Below, piece by piece: positions 1 through 5,226 of a stretch of 5,473 nucleotides of DNA. A program made the position numbers and the translations under genes. The notes under the pieces were generated by a model. The model had not been told where the DNA came from, searched no databases, and saw nothing but the letters and a program-made list of their open reading frames with translations. Each line of letters starts with the position of its first letter. The first letter of the stretch is position 1. Origin of the DNA: Clostridiales bacterium. Lineage in GTDB: Bacteria; Bacillota; Clostridia; Oscillospirales; JAAYOS01. The stretch lies in contig JAAYMG010000262.1 in the NCBI GenBank assembly GCA_012521525.1, positions 1 to 5,473 of the forward strand, in the 5' to 3' direction.

Positions 1-254
1 AATATTTGTCAAAATGCAATGAGGTGGTCATAATAAGCAAGTGCTGTTACGGAGGATTTAGTCCTTTTGTCAAAAACGTTCTGGACCGCAGCATCCCCCA
101 CATACACCCTTATTTTGTCATAAGAAATGGTGAGATGCACCATCGCAGAAGATATAGCAACAGGATCAGCCTACGGGTCTTGGCCGAAAAGGGATGGCGA
201 ACGGCGATCAAAGCAAATGGCCTTAAGGTTAGGGATCTGTTCGCAAGAAAATGA
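1..254 (+). CDS. Flavodoxin-family / NADPH-dependent FMN reductase-like protein, C-terminal part (5' end outside window)
   Basis: The reading frame is open from the left edge (first full codon at 3) to a TGA at 252-254, so this is the 3' end of a longer gene; the TTG at 6 is not a credible start. The visible protein begins in the flavodoxin fold: a hydrophobic strand (VVIIS) followed by the loop YGGFSPFVKNVLDRSIP and then HPYFVIRNGEMHHRRRY. This resembles the FMN-contacting loop and following helix of flavodoxin-like NAD(P)H-dependent oxidoreductases, which are cytoplasmic flavoproteins reducing quinones or other small acceptors. The substrate cannot be inferred. After MHHRRRY the tail is short and basic (about 35 residues), and the last strand and helix expected of the fold are not obvious, so the C-terminus may be shortened. 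The next gene starts 50 bases downstream on the same strand with no visible terminator between, so the two are probably co-transcribed. Confidence 0.68.
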   Translation, partial: YLSKCNEVVIISKCCYGGFSPFVKNVLDRSIPHIHPYFVIRNGEMHHRRRYSNRISLRVLAEKGWRTAIKANGLKVRDLFARK

Positions 255-292
255 TATGTGATCCTGGGCGTATCAGATATCCCGTGCATTAT

Positions 293-298
293 GGAGGG
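293..298 (+). promoter_or_regulatory. Ribosome binding site that decides the start at 305
   Basis: GGAGGG at 293-298 lies six bases before the ATG at 305. The alternative in-frame ATG at 251 overlaps the upstream stop (ATGA) and has no purine-rich site before it. The 305 start also gives a protein beginning directly with the first GNAT strand (MSKVNYRIISIK). Confidence 0.8.
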
Positions 299-304
299 AA
301 ACGG

Positions 305-1435
305 ATGAGTAAAGTAAATTACAGGATAATCTCGATAAAGAACAATCCGGGCTATTCCGTGCGGGGGATAGACTGGTTTGCTTCAAAATTTGGGATAGAT
401 CGGAAAGAATATGAAAGAAGTTTTGACGACTGCATCAATAAAAACGATGCCCTGCCCCAGTGGTACTTGATGATCGACGAAGACGGTGAAATCATAGGCG
501 GCTGCGGGCTGATCCGGAACGACTTCGTCGACAGGACAGACCTTTTCCCATATCTGTGTGCTCTTTATGTCGAGGAGAGAGTCAGAGGAAATGCGCTTGG
601 CTCGAAACTTTTGGAGCACGCAAGGATAGAAGCAGGGAAACTCGGTTTTGACAAGTTGTATCTGTGTACGGACCACACATCTTACTATGAAAGGTATGGC
701 TGGCGGCACATTGGCACCGGGCGCCATCCATGGGGCGTCACTTCAAGGATATATGAAGCTCCGACGATAAAAGAGAATGATGGGCCGGTGGTTGAAAAGA
801 TGGACGATTTTTTCACGGCCCGGGCAGAATTATATGATGAACATATGCTCAATGATGTTCAGGGCTGCAGGGAAGGCTACAAAAAGATGGCCGAGCTTGT
901 TCCGGAAGGGACTCGAACTCTGCTTGACCTGGGATGCGGGACCGGGCTTGAGCTTGACGAGATATTCAAGAGGTTCCCGGATCTTTCGGTAGTAGGGATA
1001 GACCTCACCAAGGCGATGCTGGACAAGCTTCACGAAAAACACAGGGATAAGGATATGAAGCTCATTTGCGCTGATTACTTTGAAGTCGAATTCGGTGAAG
1101 GCATATTTGATGCGGCTGTTTCGTTTCAAACGATGCACCACTTTGAGAAAAATAAGAAAGTTGAGCTTTACAGGAAGATCCATAGAGCATTAAAACCGGC
1201 CGGGGTTTACATCGAATGCGATTATATGGTTGAAAACCAGGAGGAGGAAGATGATCTTTTCGCCTTCAGCAATAAGATCCGCCGGCAACTGGGCCTGCCT
1301 GACGATGAGTATTATCACTTTGACACGCCCTGTACGATAGATAACCAGATCAAAATGTTCAGGGAAGCAGGTTTTGCGACTGCGGAAATGGTTTGGCGTG
1401 TCGGGAATACGACTATCATGATCGCGGGGAAATAA
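305..1435 (+). CDS. GNAT acetyltransferase - SAM-dependent methyltransferase fusion protein
   Basis: A 376-residue protein with two enzyme domains. Residues 1-150 form a GNAT domain: strand IIGGCGLI (63-70), strand CALYVEERVRGNALGSKLL (85-103) carrying the acetyl-CoA loop pattern RxxGxA (R92, G95, A97), then LYLCT and YYERYGW (127-133), the usual end of the fold. Residues 166-376 form a class I methyltransferase: motif I LLDLGCGTG (206-214), acidic residue D233 in VVGID that would contact the SAM ribose, CADYF (255-259), FDAAVSFQTMHHF (268-280) and LKPAGVYIECD (296-306). A linker of about 15 residues joins them. Known roles: GNAT domains transfer an acyl group from acyl-CoA to an amine; this methyltransferase type usually acts on small molecules. 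The common substrate, if any, is unknown. Each domain has normal full length, so this is a true fusion and not a remnant. An internal ATG at 800 (M166, MDDFFTARAE) sits where a stand-alone methyltransferase would begin and may mark the ancestral junction or an internal start. Confidence 0.88.
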   Translation: MSKVNYRIISIKNNPGYSVRGIDWFASKFGIDRKEYERSFDDCINKNDALPQWYLMIDEDGEIIGGCGLIRNDFVDRTDLFPYLCALYVEERVRGNALGSKLLEHARIEAGKLGFDKLYLCTDHTSYYERYGWRHIGTGRHPWGVTSRIYEAPTIKENDGPVVEKMDDFFTARAELYDEHMLNDVQGCREGYKKMAELVPEGTRTLLDLGCGTGLELDEIFKRFPDLSVVGIDLTKAMLDKLHEKHRDKDMKLICADYFEVEFGEGIFDAAVSFQTMHHFEKNKKVELYRKIHRALKPAGVYIECDYMVENQEEEDDLFAFSNKIRRQLGLPDDEYYHFDTPCTIDNQIKMFREAGFATAEMVWRVGNTTIMIAGK

Positions 1436-1456
1436 CCTTCAATATGCACTATGCGG

Positions 1457-1544
1457 ACACCGAAGTTGAATGCTGTGAGATTCTCTAGTATAATATTGTT
1501 TGGGTAATATATCCGACATATTTAGCATGTTCAACTACCGGTGT
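1457..1544. repeat. Imperfect inverted repeat around the restriction-modification promoter
   Basis: The left arm 1457-1474 (ACACCGAAGTTGAATGCT) matches the reverse complement of the right arm 1524-1544, with blocks ACACCG, AGTTGAA and TGCT conserved in order and small insertions (GT and CA) in the right arm. The arms are separated by 49 bases. The left arm contains the -35 box, the interval holds the -10 box and the likely transcription start, and the right arm is followed by a T-rich run (1544-1553). It could be a pair of operator half-sites, the ends of a small decayed palindromic element, or a weak long-loop terminator for the upstream operon. The match is seen directly; the role is a guess. 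Confidence 0.45.
1466..1494 (+). promoter_or_regulatory. Promoter of the restriction-modification cassette (sigma-A type)
   Basis: TTGAAT at 1466-1471 and a perfect TATAAT at 1489-1494 are separated by 17 bases, the optimal spacing. Transcription would start near 1501, leaving a leader of about 115 bases before the methyltransferase start. The promoter lies in the gap after the GNAT-methyltransferase gene, so the cassette can be expressed independently of the upstream genes. The -35 box falls in one arm of an imperfect inverted repeat, giving an obvious place for a regulator to compete with RNA polymerase. Confidence 0.7.
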
Positions 1545-1605
1545 TATTTTTTTGCTTATGACCGACCGTATTCGCAATGCAGTTTTATCATAGAAAAACA
1601 GAATT

Positions 1606-1611
1606 GAGGAG
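1606..1611 (+). promoter_or_regulatory. Ribosome binding site of the DNA methyltransferase gene
   Basis: GAGGAG at 1606-1611 precedes two consecutive ATG codons. Spacing is three bases to the ATG at 1615 and six to the ATG at 1618. The second is better placed, so the true protein may lack the first methionine; the effect on the product is one residue. Confidence 0.7.
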
Positions 1612-1614
1612 ACC

Positions 1615-2640
1615 ATGATGCCCAAAGTTAAAGCACCGCGAAACAGGACCATCGATACGCCCATATCAGAGGGTCAGCATTATATAGATCGTTGCATAAC
1701 AGTTGATTCTCCGGTATCAGATATTGATTCGATCCTTGACAAAACGATCATAGGTGACTCATTTGATGTATTTCCCTTTTTGCCAAAGGGAAGCATCGAC
1801 CTTATAATAGCAGACCCTCCGTATAACCTGACAAAGGTGTATAACAGCAGCACTTTTGCAAAAAGGAAGGCTTCCGAATATGAAGAATATACACGCAGGT
1901 GGATCTCTGCAGTATATCCTCTTCTTAAGCCCAACGGATCGATCTATGTGTGCTGCGACTGGGAATCCAGTCTGATAATCGGCCGCGTCCTGATGGAATA
2001 TTTCAAGGTGCGGAATCGCATCACATGGCAGCGCGAGAAGGGCAGGGGCGCGAAAGCCAATTGGAAGAACGGTATGGAAGATATATGGTTTGCGACGAAA
2101 AGCGATGAGTATACATTCAACCTTGAGGCAGTAAAAATCAGGAGGAAAGTCATCGCGCCGTACCGTGTCAATGGCAAGCCGAAAGACTGGGTGGAGACGG
2201 ATGCCGGCAATTACCGTGACACCTGCCCGTCAAACTTCTGGGATGATATTACTATCCCGTTTTGGTCCATGCCTGAAAACACAGCGCATCCGACGCAAAA
2301 GCCCGAAAAGCTGATAGCAAAAATAATGCTGGCAAGCTCGAACTCAGGGGACATCGTGTTCGACCCGTTCCTGGGCTCGGGGACGACAAGCGTCGTTGCG
2401 AAAAAGCTTGGAAGGCATTATATCGGCATTGAAATCGACAGGCAATATTGCTTATGGGCCGAGCAGCGTCTTGAAATGGCAGATACAGACAAGGAAATAC
2501 AGGGATATGTGAACGGGGTCTTTTGGGAAAGAAACTCGCTTGCTGAACAGATATCTGCATCAGTTGCGCAGGCAGAAAAAACTGATGAGAAGGAACAGCT
2601 TGAGGATCAGATAGAGCTTGACTTGTTTGGGGGGCAATAA
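1615..2640 (+). CDS. Type II DNA adenine methyltransferase, beta class
   Basis: A 341-residue N6_N4_Mtase-family protein that would transfer a methyl group from SAM to the exocyclic amino group of a base, most likely adenine (DPPY form), in a specific DNA site. The catalytic motif IV is D67-P-P-Y70 within IIADPPYNL. The SAM-binding motif I comes later, DPFLGSGTT (250-258), followed by the acidic motif GIEID (271-275). HPTQKP (225-230) is the conserved segment before motif I. The order catalytic motif, then target recognition region, then SAM motif defines the beta class, as in M.HinfI, M.RsrI and M.MboII. Residues about 75-220 between them would carry sequence recognition, so the site cannot be read from the motifs. 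Residues after about 290 form a charged tail rich in E, D and Q. Length is normal for the class and all core motifs are intact. The stop overlaps the next gene's ATG (TAATG), indicating translational coupling to the probable cognate endonuclease. The second Met (1618) may be the real start. Confidence 0.93.
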   Translation: MMPKVKAPRNRTIDTPISEGQHYIDRCITVDSPVSDIDSILDKTIIGDSFDVFPFLPKGSIDLIIADPPYNLTKVYNSSTFAKRKASEYEEYTRRWISAVYPLLKPNGSIYVCCDWESSLIIGRVLMEYFKVRNRITWQREKGRGAKANWKNGMEDIWFATKSDEYTFNLEAVKIRRKVIAPYRVNGKPKDWVETDAGNYRDTCPSNFWDDITIPFWSMPENTAHPTQKPEKLIAKIMLASSNSGDIVFDPFLGSGTTSVVAKKLGRHYIGIEIDRQYCLWAEQRLEMADTDKEIQGYVNGVFWERNSLAEQISASVAQAEKTDEKEQLEDQIELDLFGGQ

Positions 2641-3797
2641 TGTATAACCGGAAAGCCATTGATGAATTTGTTTCTTTCATTAAGTCAGCAGACGGAATAG
2701 CCGATAAGAGGGCACTGATCGGAAGGGTGCAGCGTTCATTCGGGCTGATAAAGGACGGAAGTGTGTATTATGGAAAGGATTTTGCCGTAAGGTTCTGCCA
2801 TGCGAAAAGCAAAGGCTTCGGCAATACTGTCCTTTCCCTGTCCAAACTGCAGAAATACGACAAGCTTCCTTTTATTATCTGTATCGTAACTGCCGAAACG
2901 AATCACCTGATGCTGGCGAATACGACTTTTCTTAAGAAAATAAGTCATTCTTCCCAGGAACTTCGTGTCGACAACATCAGGGGCAGTTTCAACGGCACCG
3001 ACATAATGCGCGAGTTTGAGGGCATAAGCAACGAACCTGCCAATTTTGAGTTCCTGTTTACTTCGCATGAAAATTATACATTCGAGGAAAACCTGGAGCG
3101 TTTAGTGGAAGCCACCAACAATATAAACCCCACCGGAAAGCGCTTTTGTCCAACCGAAGATCAGATCTCGTGCATCATGCATTCGGTTGAACGGGCTGTT
3201 TCTTTTTTATCATCACACGAGTATGATATACTCAACCAAGATTTGCAGGAGCGGGTGAACGCGGTAGATACAGAGATCGCGATTGCCGCACTGATCGACA
3301 ATGTCAACCTGAGGGGACGCATCATAGAGCATCTCATTACTTCACCGGAAGACCTGCGTGCAGCAGTGATAGATGCTTTGCATTCGGGCAGCCCATTGCC
3401 GGAGTTTTTTACCGCCGATAAGCTGGGGGATTATGAAAGGAAGTTTGATGATTACAGCACGGTGTCCGACATAAAGACCAAAGTGCTCTTTTTGTCAAGC
3501 AATCCCAAAGGCTACAACATCGATAAGATGCTCTCGTTTTTATCGGAGGAAAAAAGCGTTTATTTGATATATATAGTGGCCATAGATGAGAATAAGAAGA
3601 TATCCACAAGGCTTTGCTCAATGTATAACCGGCAGATACTGGATGGTACCAGGATCATCAGGCATTGGGCAGGACGTAATTCAAGGGGTGTAACTCAATA
3701 TGACGGCACTGCCCTTGAAGACGCTGTATTCAACTTTGACAGTAGTATTGATATTGCCGCGGCAAAAAGCTTTATTGAACGTTGTATAAATGGGTAG
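2640..3797 (+). CDS. Candidate type II restriction endonuclease (PD-(D/E)XK fold)
   Basis: A 385-residue protein whose ATG shares one base with the methyltransferase stop; a G-run at about 2629-2634 serves as ribosome binding site. I do not recognise a named family with certainty. The C-terminal half has features expected of a PD-(D/E)XK nuclease: a helix NLRGRIIEHLI with E230, then LGDY (D264) and DD (270-271), then a predicted strand SDIKTKVLFL giving D277-x-K279, a candidate catalytic D-x-K pair. It ends in a basic stretch RIIRHWAGRNSRGVTQ (338-353) that could touch DNA. The N-terminal part, about residues 40-160, includes GNTVLSLSKLQKYDKLPF and ANTTFLKKISHSSQELRVD; it looks like a separate folded domain, possibly for site recognition or dimerisation. 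No signal peptide or membrane segment is seen. Position directly behind an orphan-free beta-class methyltransferase is the strongest argument for a restriction enzyme. Catalytic residue assignment is inference. Alternative: a DNA-binding accessory protein of the same system. Confidence 0.75.
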   Translation: MYNRKAIDEFVSFIKSADGIADKRALIGRVQRSFGLIKDGSVYYGKDFAVRFCHAKSKGFGNTVLSLSKLQKYDKLPFIICIVTAETNHLMLANTTFLKKISHSSQELRVDNIRGSFNGTDIMREFEGISNEPANFEFLFTSHENYTFEENLERLVEATNNINPTGKRFCPTEDQISCIMHSVERAVSFLSSHEYDILNQDLQERVNAVDTEIAIAALIDNVNLRGRIIEHLITSPEDLRAAVIDALHSGSPLPEFFTADKLGDYERKFDDYSTVSDIKTKVLFLSSNPKGYNIDKMLSFLSEEKSVYLIYIVAIDENKKISTRLCSMYNRQILDGTRIIRHWAGRNSRGVTQYDGTALEDAVFNFDSSIDIAAAKSFIERCING

Positions 3798-3805
3798 TCA
3801 GCAAA

Positions 3806-3846
3806 AAGTAACGTATGCCTCAACGAAATAGAGGCATACGTTATTT
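3806..3846. terminator. Bidirectional hairpin terminator between convergent genes
   Basis: A perfect 13-base-pair stem, TAACGTATGCCTC (3809-3821) with GAGGCATACGTTA (3831-3843), encloses a nine-base loop. It extends by one G-T and two A-T pairs to about 16 pairs. An A-run (3803-3807) on the left and T-rich bases (3841-3846) on the right give U-rich tails in both directions, though the rightward tail is short. It begins a few bases after the endonuclease stop at 3797 and lies downstream of the minus-strand gene ending at 3936, so it can end transcription from both sides. Confidence 0.85.
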
Positions 3847-3935
3847 GATCTATTCAGCGAATGAACGCAAAAGTATGGGTCGTGACCCCCATGTATACTC
3901 ATGAAGCTGAGACGATTGAGGTCACATCTTTACTG

Positions 3936-4817
3936 TTATTTTATGTTTTCCATGATCCACGCACAGTCCTCAGCCAGGCACTTGTCATGCTCATCATAGA
4001 AGCCCTCGCGCTCAACGATCCAGAAAGCTTCAAAGTCCTGTTCATCCAGGGCTGCCTTGATTTCTTTCCAGTCAAGGTTTGATTCAGGGGCTCCCATTTT
4101 GCACTGGACATTGAAGCGGCTGCCCCCGCCAGGCCTCTTTGTGAAGTTTTCAAGGATCTTCTGCCTCTCTTCGAGGGGCAGTGATTTAGCATTGGCGAAA
4201 ACCGAGCCCATATTGTTGCGGGGCGCGTGGCGGGATGCAGGTTTTTCGCCCGGACCCATGACCTTGCTGTTTTCCTTTACGTGGATCGAGATGATGCGGT
4301 TTTTGTACTTGCGGATAAAGTAGGGAGGATACATTCCGCCATACATAGCCCAGCCGCAATCCAATTGGGAATAGCACTTTGAGCTGTTGTCAAGCAAATG
4401 CTCAAGGAGGGTTTTCCCTTCATCGAAATAGAACTCACGTTCGTGATTGTGATATCCGATCTTTATACCGTAGGGCTCTGCCATTTCTGCCATCTCATCC
4501 AGCAGATGGGCGACTTCGATAGCTTCGGACTTGCTGCAGAAAGGTGTGCCGGCCCATATCACTGCCTTGCCGCCGATAGCCGCCATTTTTTTGACAACTT
4601 CCTCTGTGGGCTCGGCATGGATCGATGTCACCTCAAGGCCTGTCTCATCCAGCCATTTTCTGATGTCTTCGACATCGTTTTCCAGGTCCACCGGAAGCAG
4701 CTCTACCTGTGAGTATCCAAGTTCCCTGATCTTCCTGAACTTCTCCGGCAGTGTCGGTCCAAGTCCGAGATAACTTGCCAATCCCCCGAATGAGTATGTA
4801 CCGATTCCAACTTTCAT
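3936..4817 (-). CDS. Sugar phosphate isomerase/epimerase-like TIM-barrel protein
   Basis: A 293-residue protein of the xylose-isomerase-like (AP endonuclease 2) TIM-barrel superfamily, cytoplasmic and probably metal dependent. It would isomerise or epimerise a sugar, inositol derivative or related polyol; the exact substrate cannot be told. Barrel landmarks follow in order: IGTYSFGG (5-12), GYSQVELLPVD with E39, TSIHAEP with H67, KIGYHNHEREF (119-129) with H123 and H125, SQLDCGWA with D153, IISIHVKEN (175-183) with H179, and FWIVEREG with E269. These match the places where family members hold metal and substrate, although the usual D after HVK is E here. Length is typical. The start ATG (complement of 4815-4817) is preceded by GAGGAG (complement of 4825-4830) at seven bases. 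No partner sugar gene (dehydrogenase, transporter or regulator) is visible, and it is transcribed alone toward the restriction cassette. Confidence 0.9.
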   Translation of the reverse strand: MKVGIGTYSFGGLASYLGLGPTLPEKFRKIRELGYSQVELLPVDLENDVEDIRKWLDETGLEVTSIHAEPTEEVVKKMAAIGGKAVIWAGTPFCSKSEAIEVAHLLDEMAEMAEPYGIKIGYHNHEREFYFDEGKTLLEHLLDNSSKCYSQLDCGWAMYGGMYPPYFIRKYKNRIISIHVKENSKVMGPGEKPASRHAPRNNMGSVFANAKSLPLEERQKILENFTKRPGGGSRFNVQCKMGAPESNLDWKEIKAALDEQDFEAFWIVEREGFYDEHDKCLAEDCAWIMENIK

Positions 4818-4856
4818 ACTGTTACTCCTCTTTTTTATTATTTTGCTGATAGATTT

Positions 4857-4885
4857 ATTTTAGCACTTTGTTGCATAAGCGTAAA
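4857..4885 (-). promoter_or_regulatory. Probable promoter of the isomerase/epimerase gene
   Basis: Read on the minus strand, TTTACG (complement of 4880-4885) and TAAAAT (complement of 4857-4862) are separated by 17 bases. The -35 matches four of six consensus positions and the -10 matches five of six. Transcription would begin near 4850, leaving a leader of about 30 bases that contains the GAGGAG ribosome binding site. No clear operator is seen. Confidence 0.5.
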
Positions 4886-4935
4886 CCTTTTTTGGCTCGG
4901 AACAGACCAGTCAAATGCAACTGACAGCCAATAGC

Positions 4936-4974
4936 AAAAAAGCAGTTTGGATTATCCGGTAAATCCAGTTTTTT
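4936..4974. terminator. Weak hairpin framed by A and T runs
   Basis: TGGATT (4948-4953) pairs with AATCCA (4962-4967) around an eight-base loop, followed by G and six Ts (4969-4974). Six As (4936-4941) stand on the left, so the arrangement could act in either direction. The stem is short and A/T rich, and no gene ends nearby, so it may be a remnant or chance structure. If real it would insulate the isomerase promoter from leftward transcription. Confidence 0.3.
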
Positions 4975-4993
4975 AACGAGAGTCGCCATCAAA

Positions 4994-5020
4994 TGCGTGA
5001 ACCTCTGATTGCGCGAACCT
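4994..5020. repeat. Pair of 11-base direct repeats beside a -10 box
   Basis: TGCGTGAACCT (4994-5004) and TGCGCGAACCT (5010-5020) are identical except for one base, with five bases between them, so equivalent positions are 16 apart. The second copy ends two bases before a perfect TATAAT, so the pair covers the place of the -35 element. This layout would suit binding sites of a regulator; a chance or decayed repeat cannot be excluded. Confidence 0.55.
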
Positions 5021-5022
5021 AC

Positions 5023-5028
5023 TATAAT
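5023..5028 (+). promoter_or_regulatory. Candidate -10 box without a clear -35
   Basis: A perfect TATAAT follows two 11-base direct repeats. No TTGACA-like hexamer is found 16-18 bases upstream, so if it works it would probably need an activator. Transcription would start near 5035 and run through the 20-base duplication toward the nucleotidyltransferase gene at 5227, with a leader of nearly 200 bases. Confidence 0.35.
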
Positions 5029-5066
5029 TGCAGAAATGAGCATCCGTTGCAGAATATGAGCATCCG
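5028..5066. repeat. Tandem duplication of a 20-base unit
   Basis: TTGCAGAAATGAGCATCCG (5028-5046) is followed immediately by TTGCAGAATATGAGCATCCG (5047-5066); the copies differ only by one inserted T. Two adjacent near-identical copies are best explained by a recent slippage duplication, and they shift the spacing between the TATAAT at 5023 and everything downstream. Confidence 0.75.
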
Positions 5067-5140
5067 TATTTCAAGTGATCTTGCAAACTCTCTGCCGGCA
5101 GGTCTAAGCAAAAAGAATCATATGAAATATCCCATTAATG

Positions 5141-5149
5141 TGTTATTAT
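5141..5149 (+). promoter_or_regulatory. Candidate extended -10 promoter for the nucleotidyltransferase gene
   Basis: TGT followed by TATTAT (5144-5149) fits the extended -10 pattern TGnTATAAT with one mismatch. No good -35 is present, as is common for this promoter type. It lies about 78 bases before the TTG start at 5227 and is the nearest plausible promoter for that gene. Confidence 0.4.
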
Positions 5150-5226
5150 TTTAGAGTAACTGGTGTATAGCCGAAAATTAAAAAGTGCGAAGGAAATATA
5201 AAGAGTGCATAAAGGATTGATGAAAG

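Larger units (their letters stand above)
4818..5226. other. 409-base non-coding region between divergent genes
   Basis: I find no convincing gene here. The only sizeable open frame (complement of 4855-5043, 62 codons) has no ribosome binding site, would overlap the promoter of the isomerase gene and has no recognisable protein pattern. What the stretch does hold, from left to right, is a promoter for the minus-strand isomerase gene (4857-4885), a small hairpin framed by A and T runs (4936-4974), a pair of 11-base direct repeats (4994-5020) next to a TATAAT (5023-5028), a 20-base tandem duplication (5028-5066), a 10-base palindrome CTGCCGGCAG (5092-5101), and an extended -10 sequence (5141-5149). 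The density of short repeats suggests regulatory DNA or a decayed mobile or repeat element. Confidence 0.6.

Noticed and set aside
251..304. Upstream start at 251 adding 18 residues to the GNAT fusion protein
   Set aside because: It has no ribosome binding site, overlaps the previous stop, and the ATG at 305 has GGAGGG at good spacing and begins at the first GNAT strand.
830..1183. 117-codon minus-strand frame opposite the methyltransferase domain of the fusion gene
   Set aside because: Covers the antisense of motif I and neighbouring motifs; no ribosome binding site or family signal.
2252..2680. 142-codon minus-strand frame opposite the methyltransferase gene
   Set aside because: Antisense to the conserved SAM-binding part of the methyltransferase; its proline- and serine-rich translation has no domain pattern.
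2640..3632. Identical 12-base sequence ATGTATAACCGG at 2640-2651 and 3621-3632
   Set aside because: Both copies encode MYNR within the same protein and nothing around them is repeated; chance is sufficient explanation.
3868..3901. Interrupted inverted repeat AGTAT-GGGTC / GACCC-ATACT after the cassette terminator
   Set aside because: Loop of two bases and a six-base asymmetric bulge make a weak structure; the neighbouring perfect hairpin explains termination better.
4398..4712. 104-codon plus-strand frame opposite the isomerase gene
   Set aside because: Lies wholly antisense to a gene with clear family motifs; cysteine- and histidine-rich composition and lack of a ribosome binding site mark it as a shadow frame.
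4874..4887. Catabolite-repression (cre)-like sequence near the isomerase -35 box
   Set aside because: The central AAGCG part fits but the required first TG and last positions do not, so it is below a usable standard.
4855..5043. 62-codon open frame on the minus strand
   Set aside because: No ribosome binding site, no recognisable motif, and it runs through the promoter boxes of the isomerase gene and the direct repeats; most likely chance.
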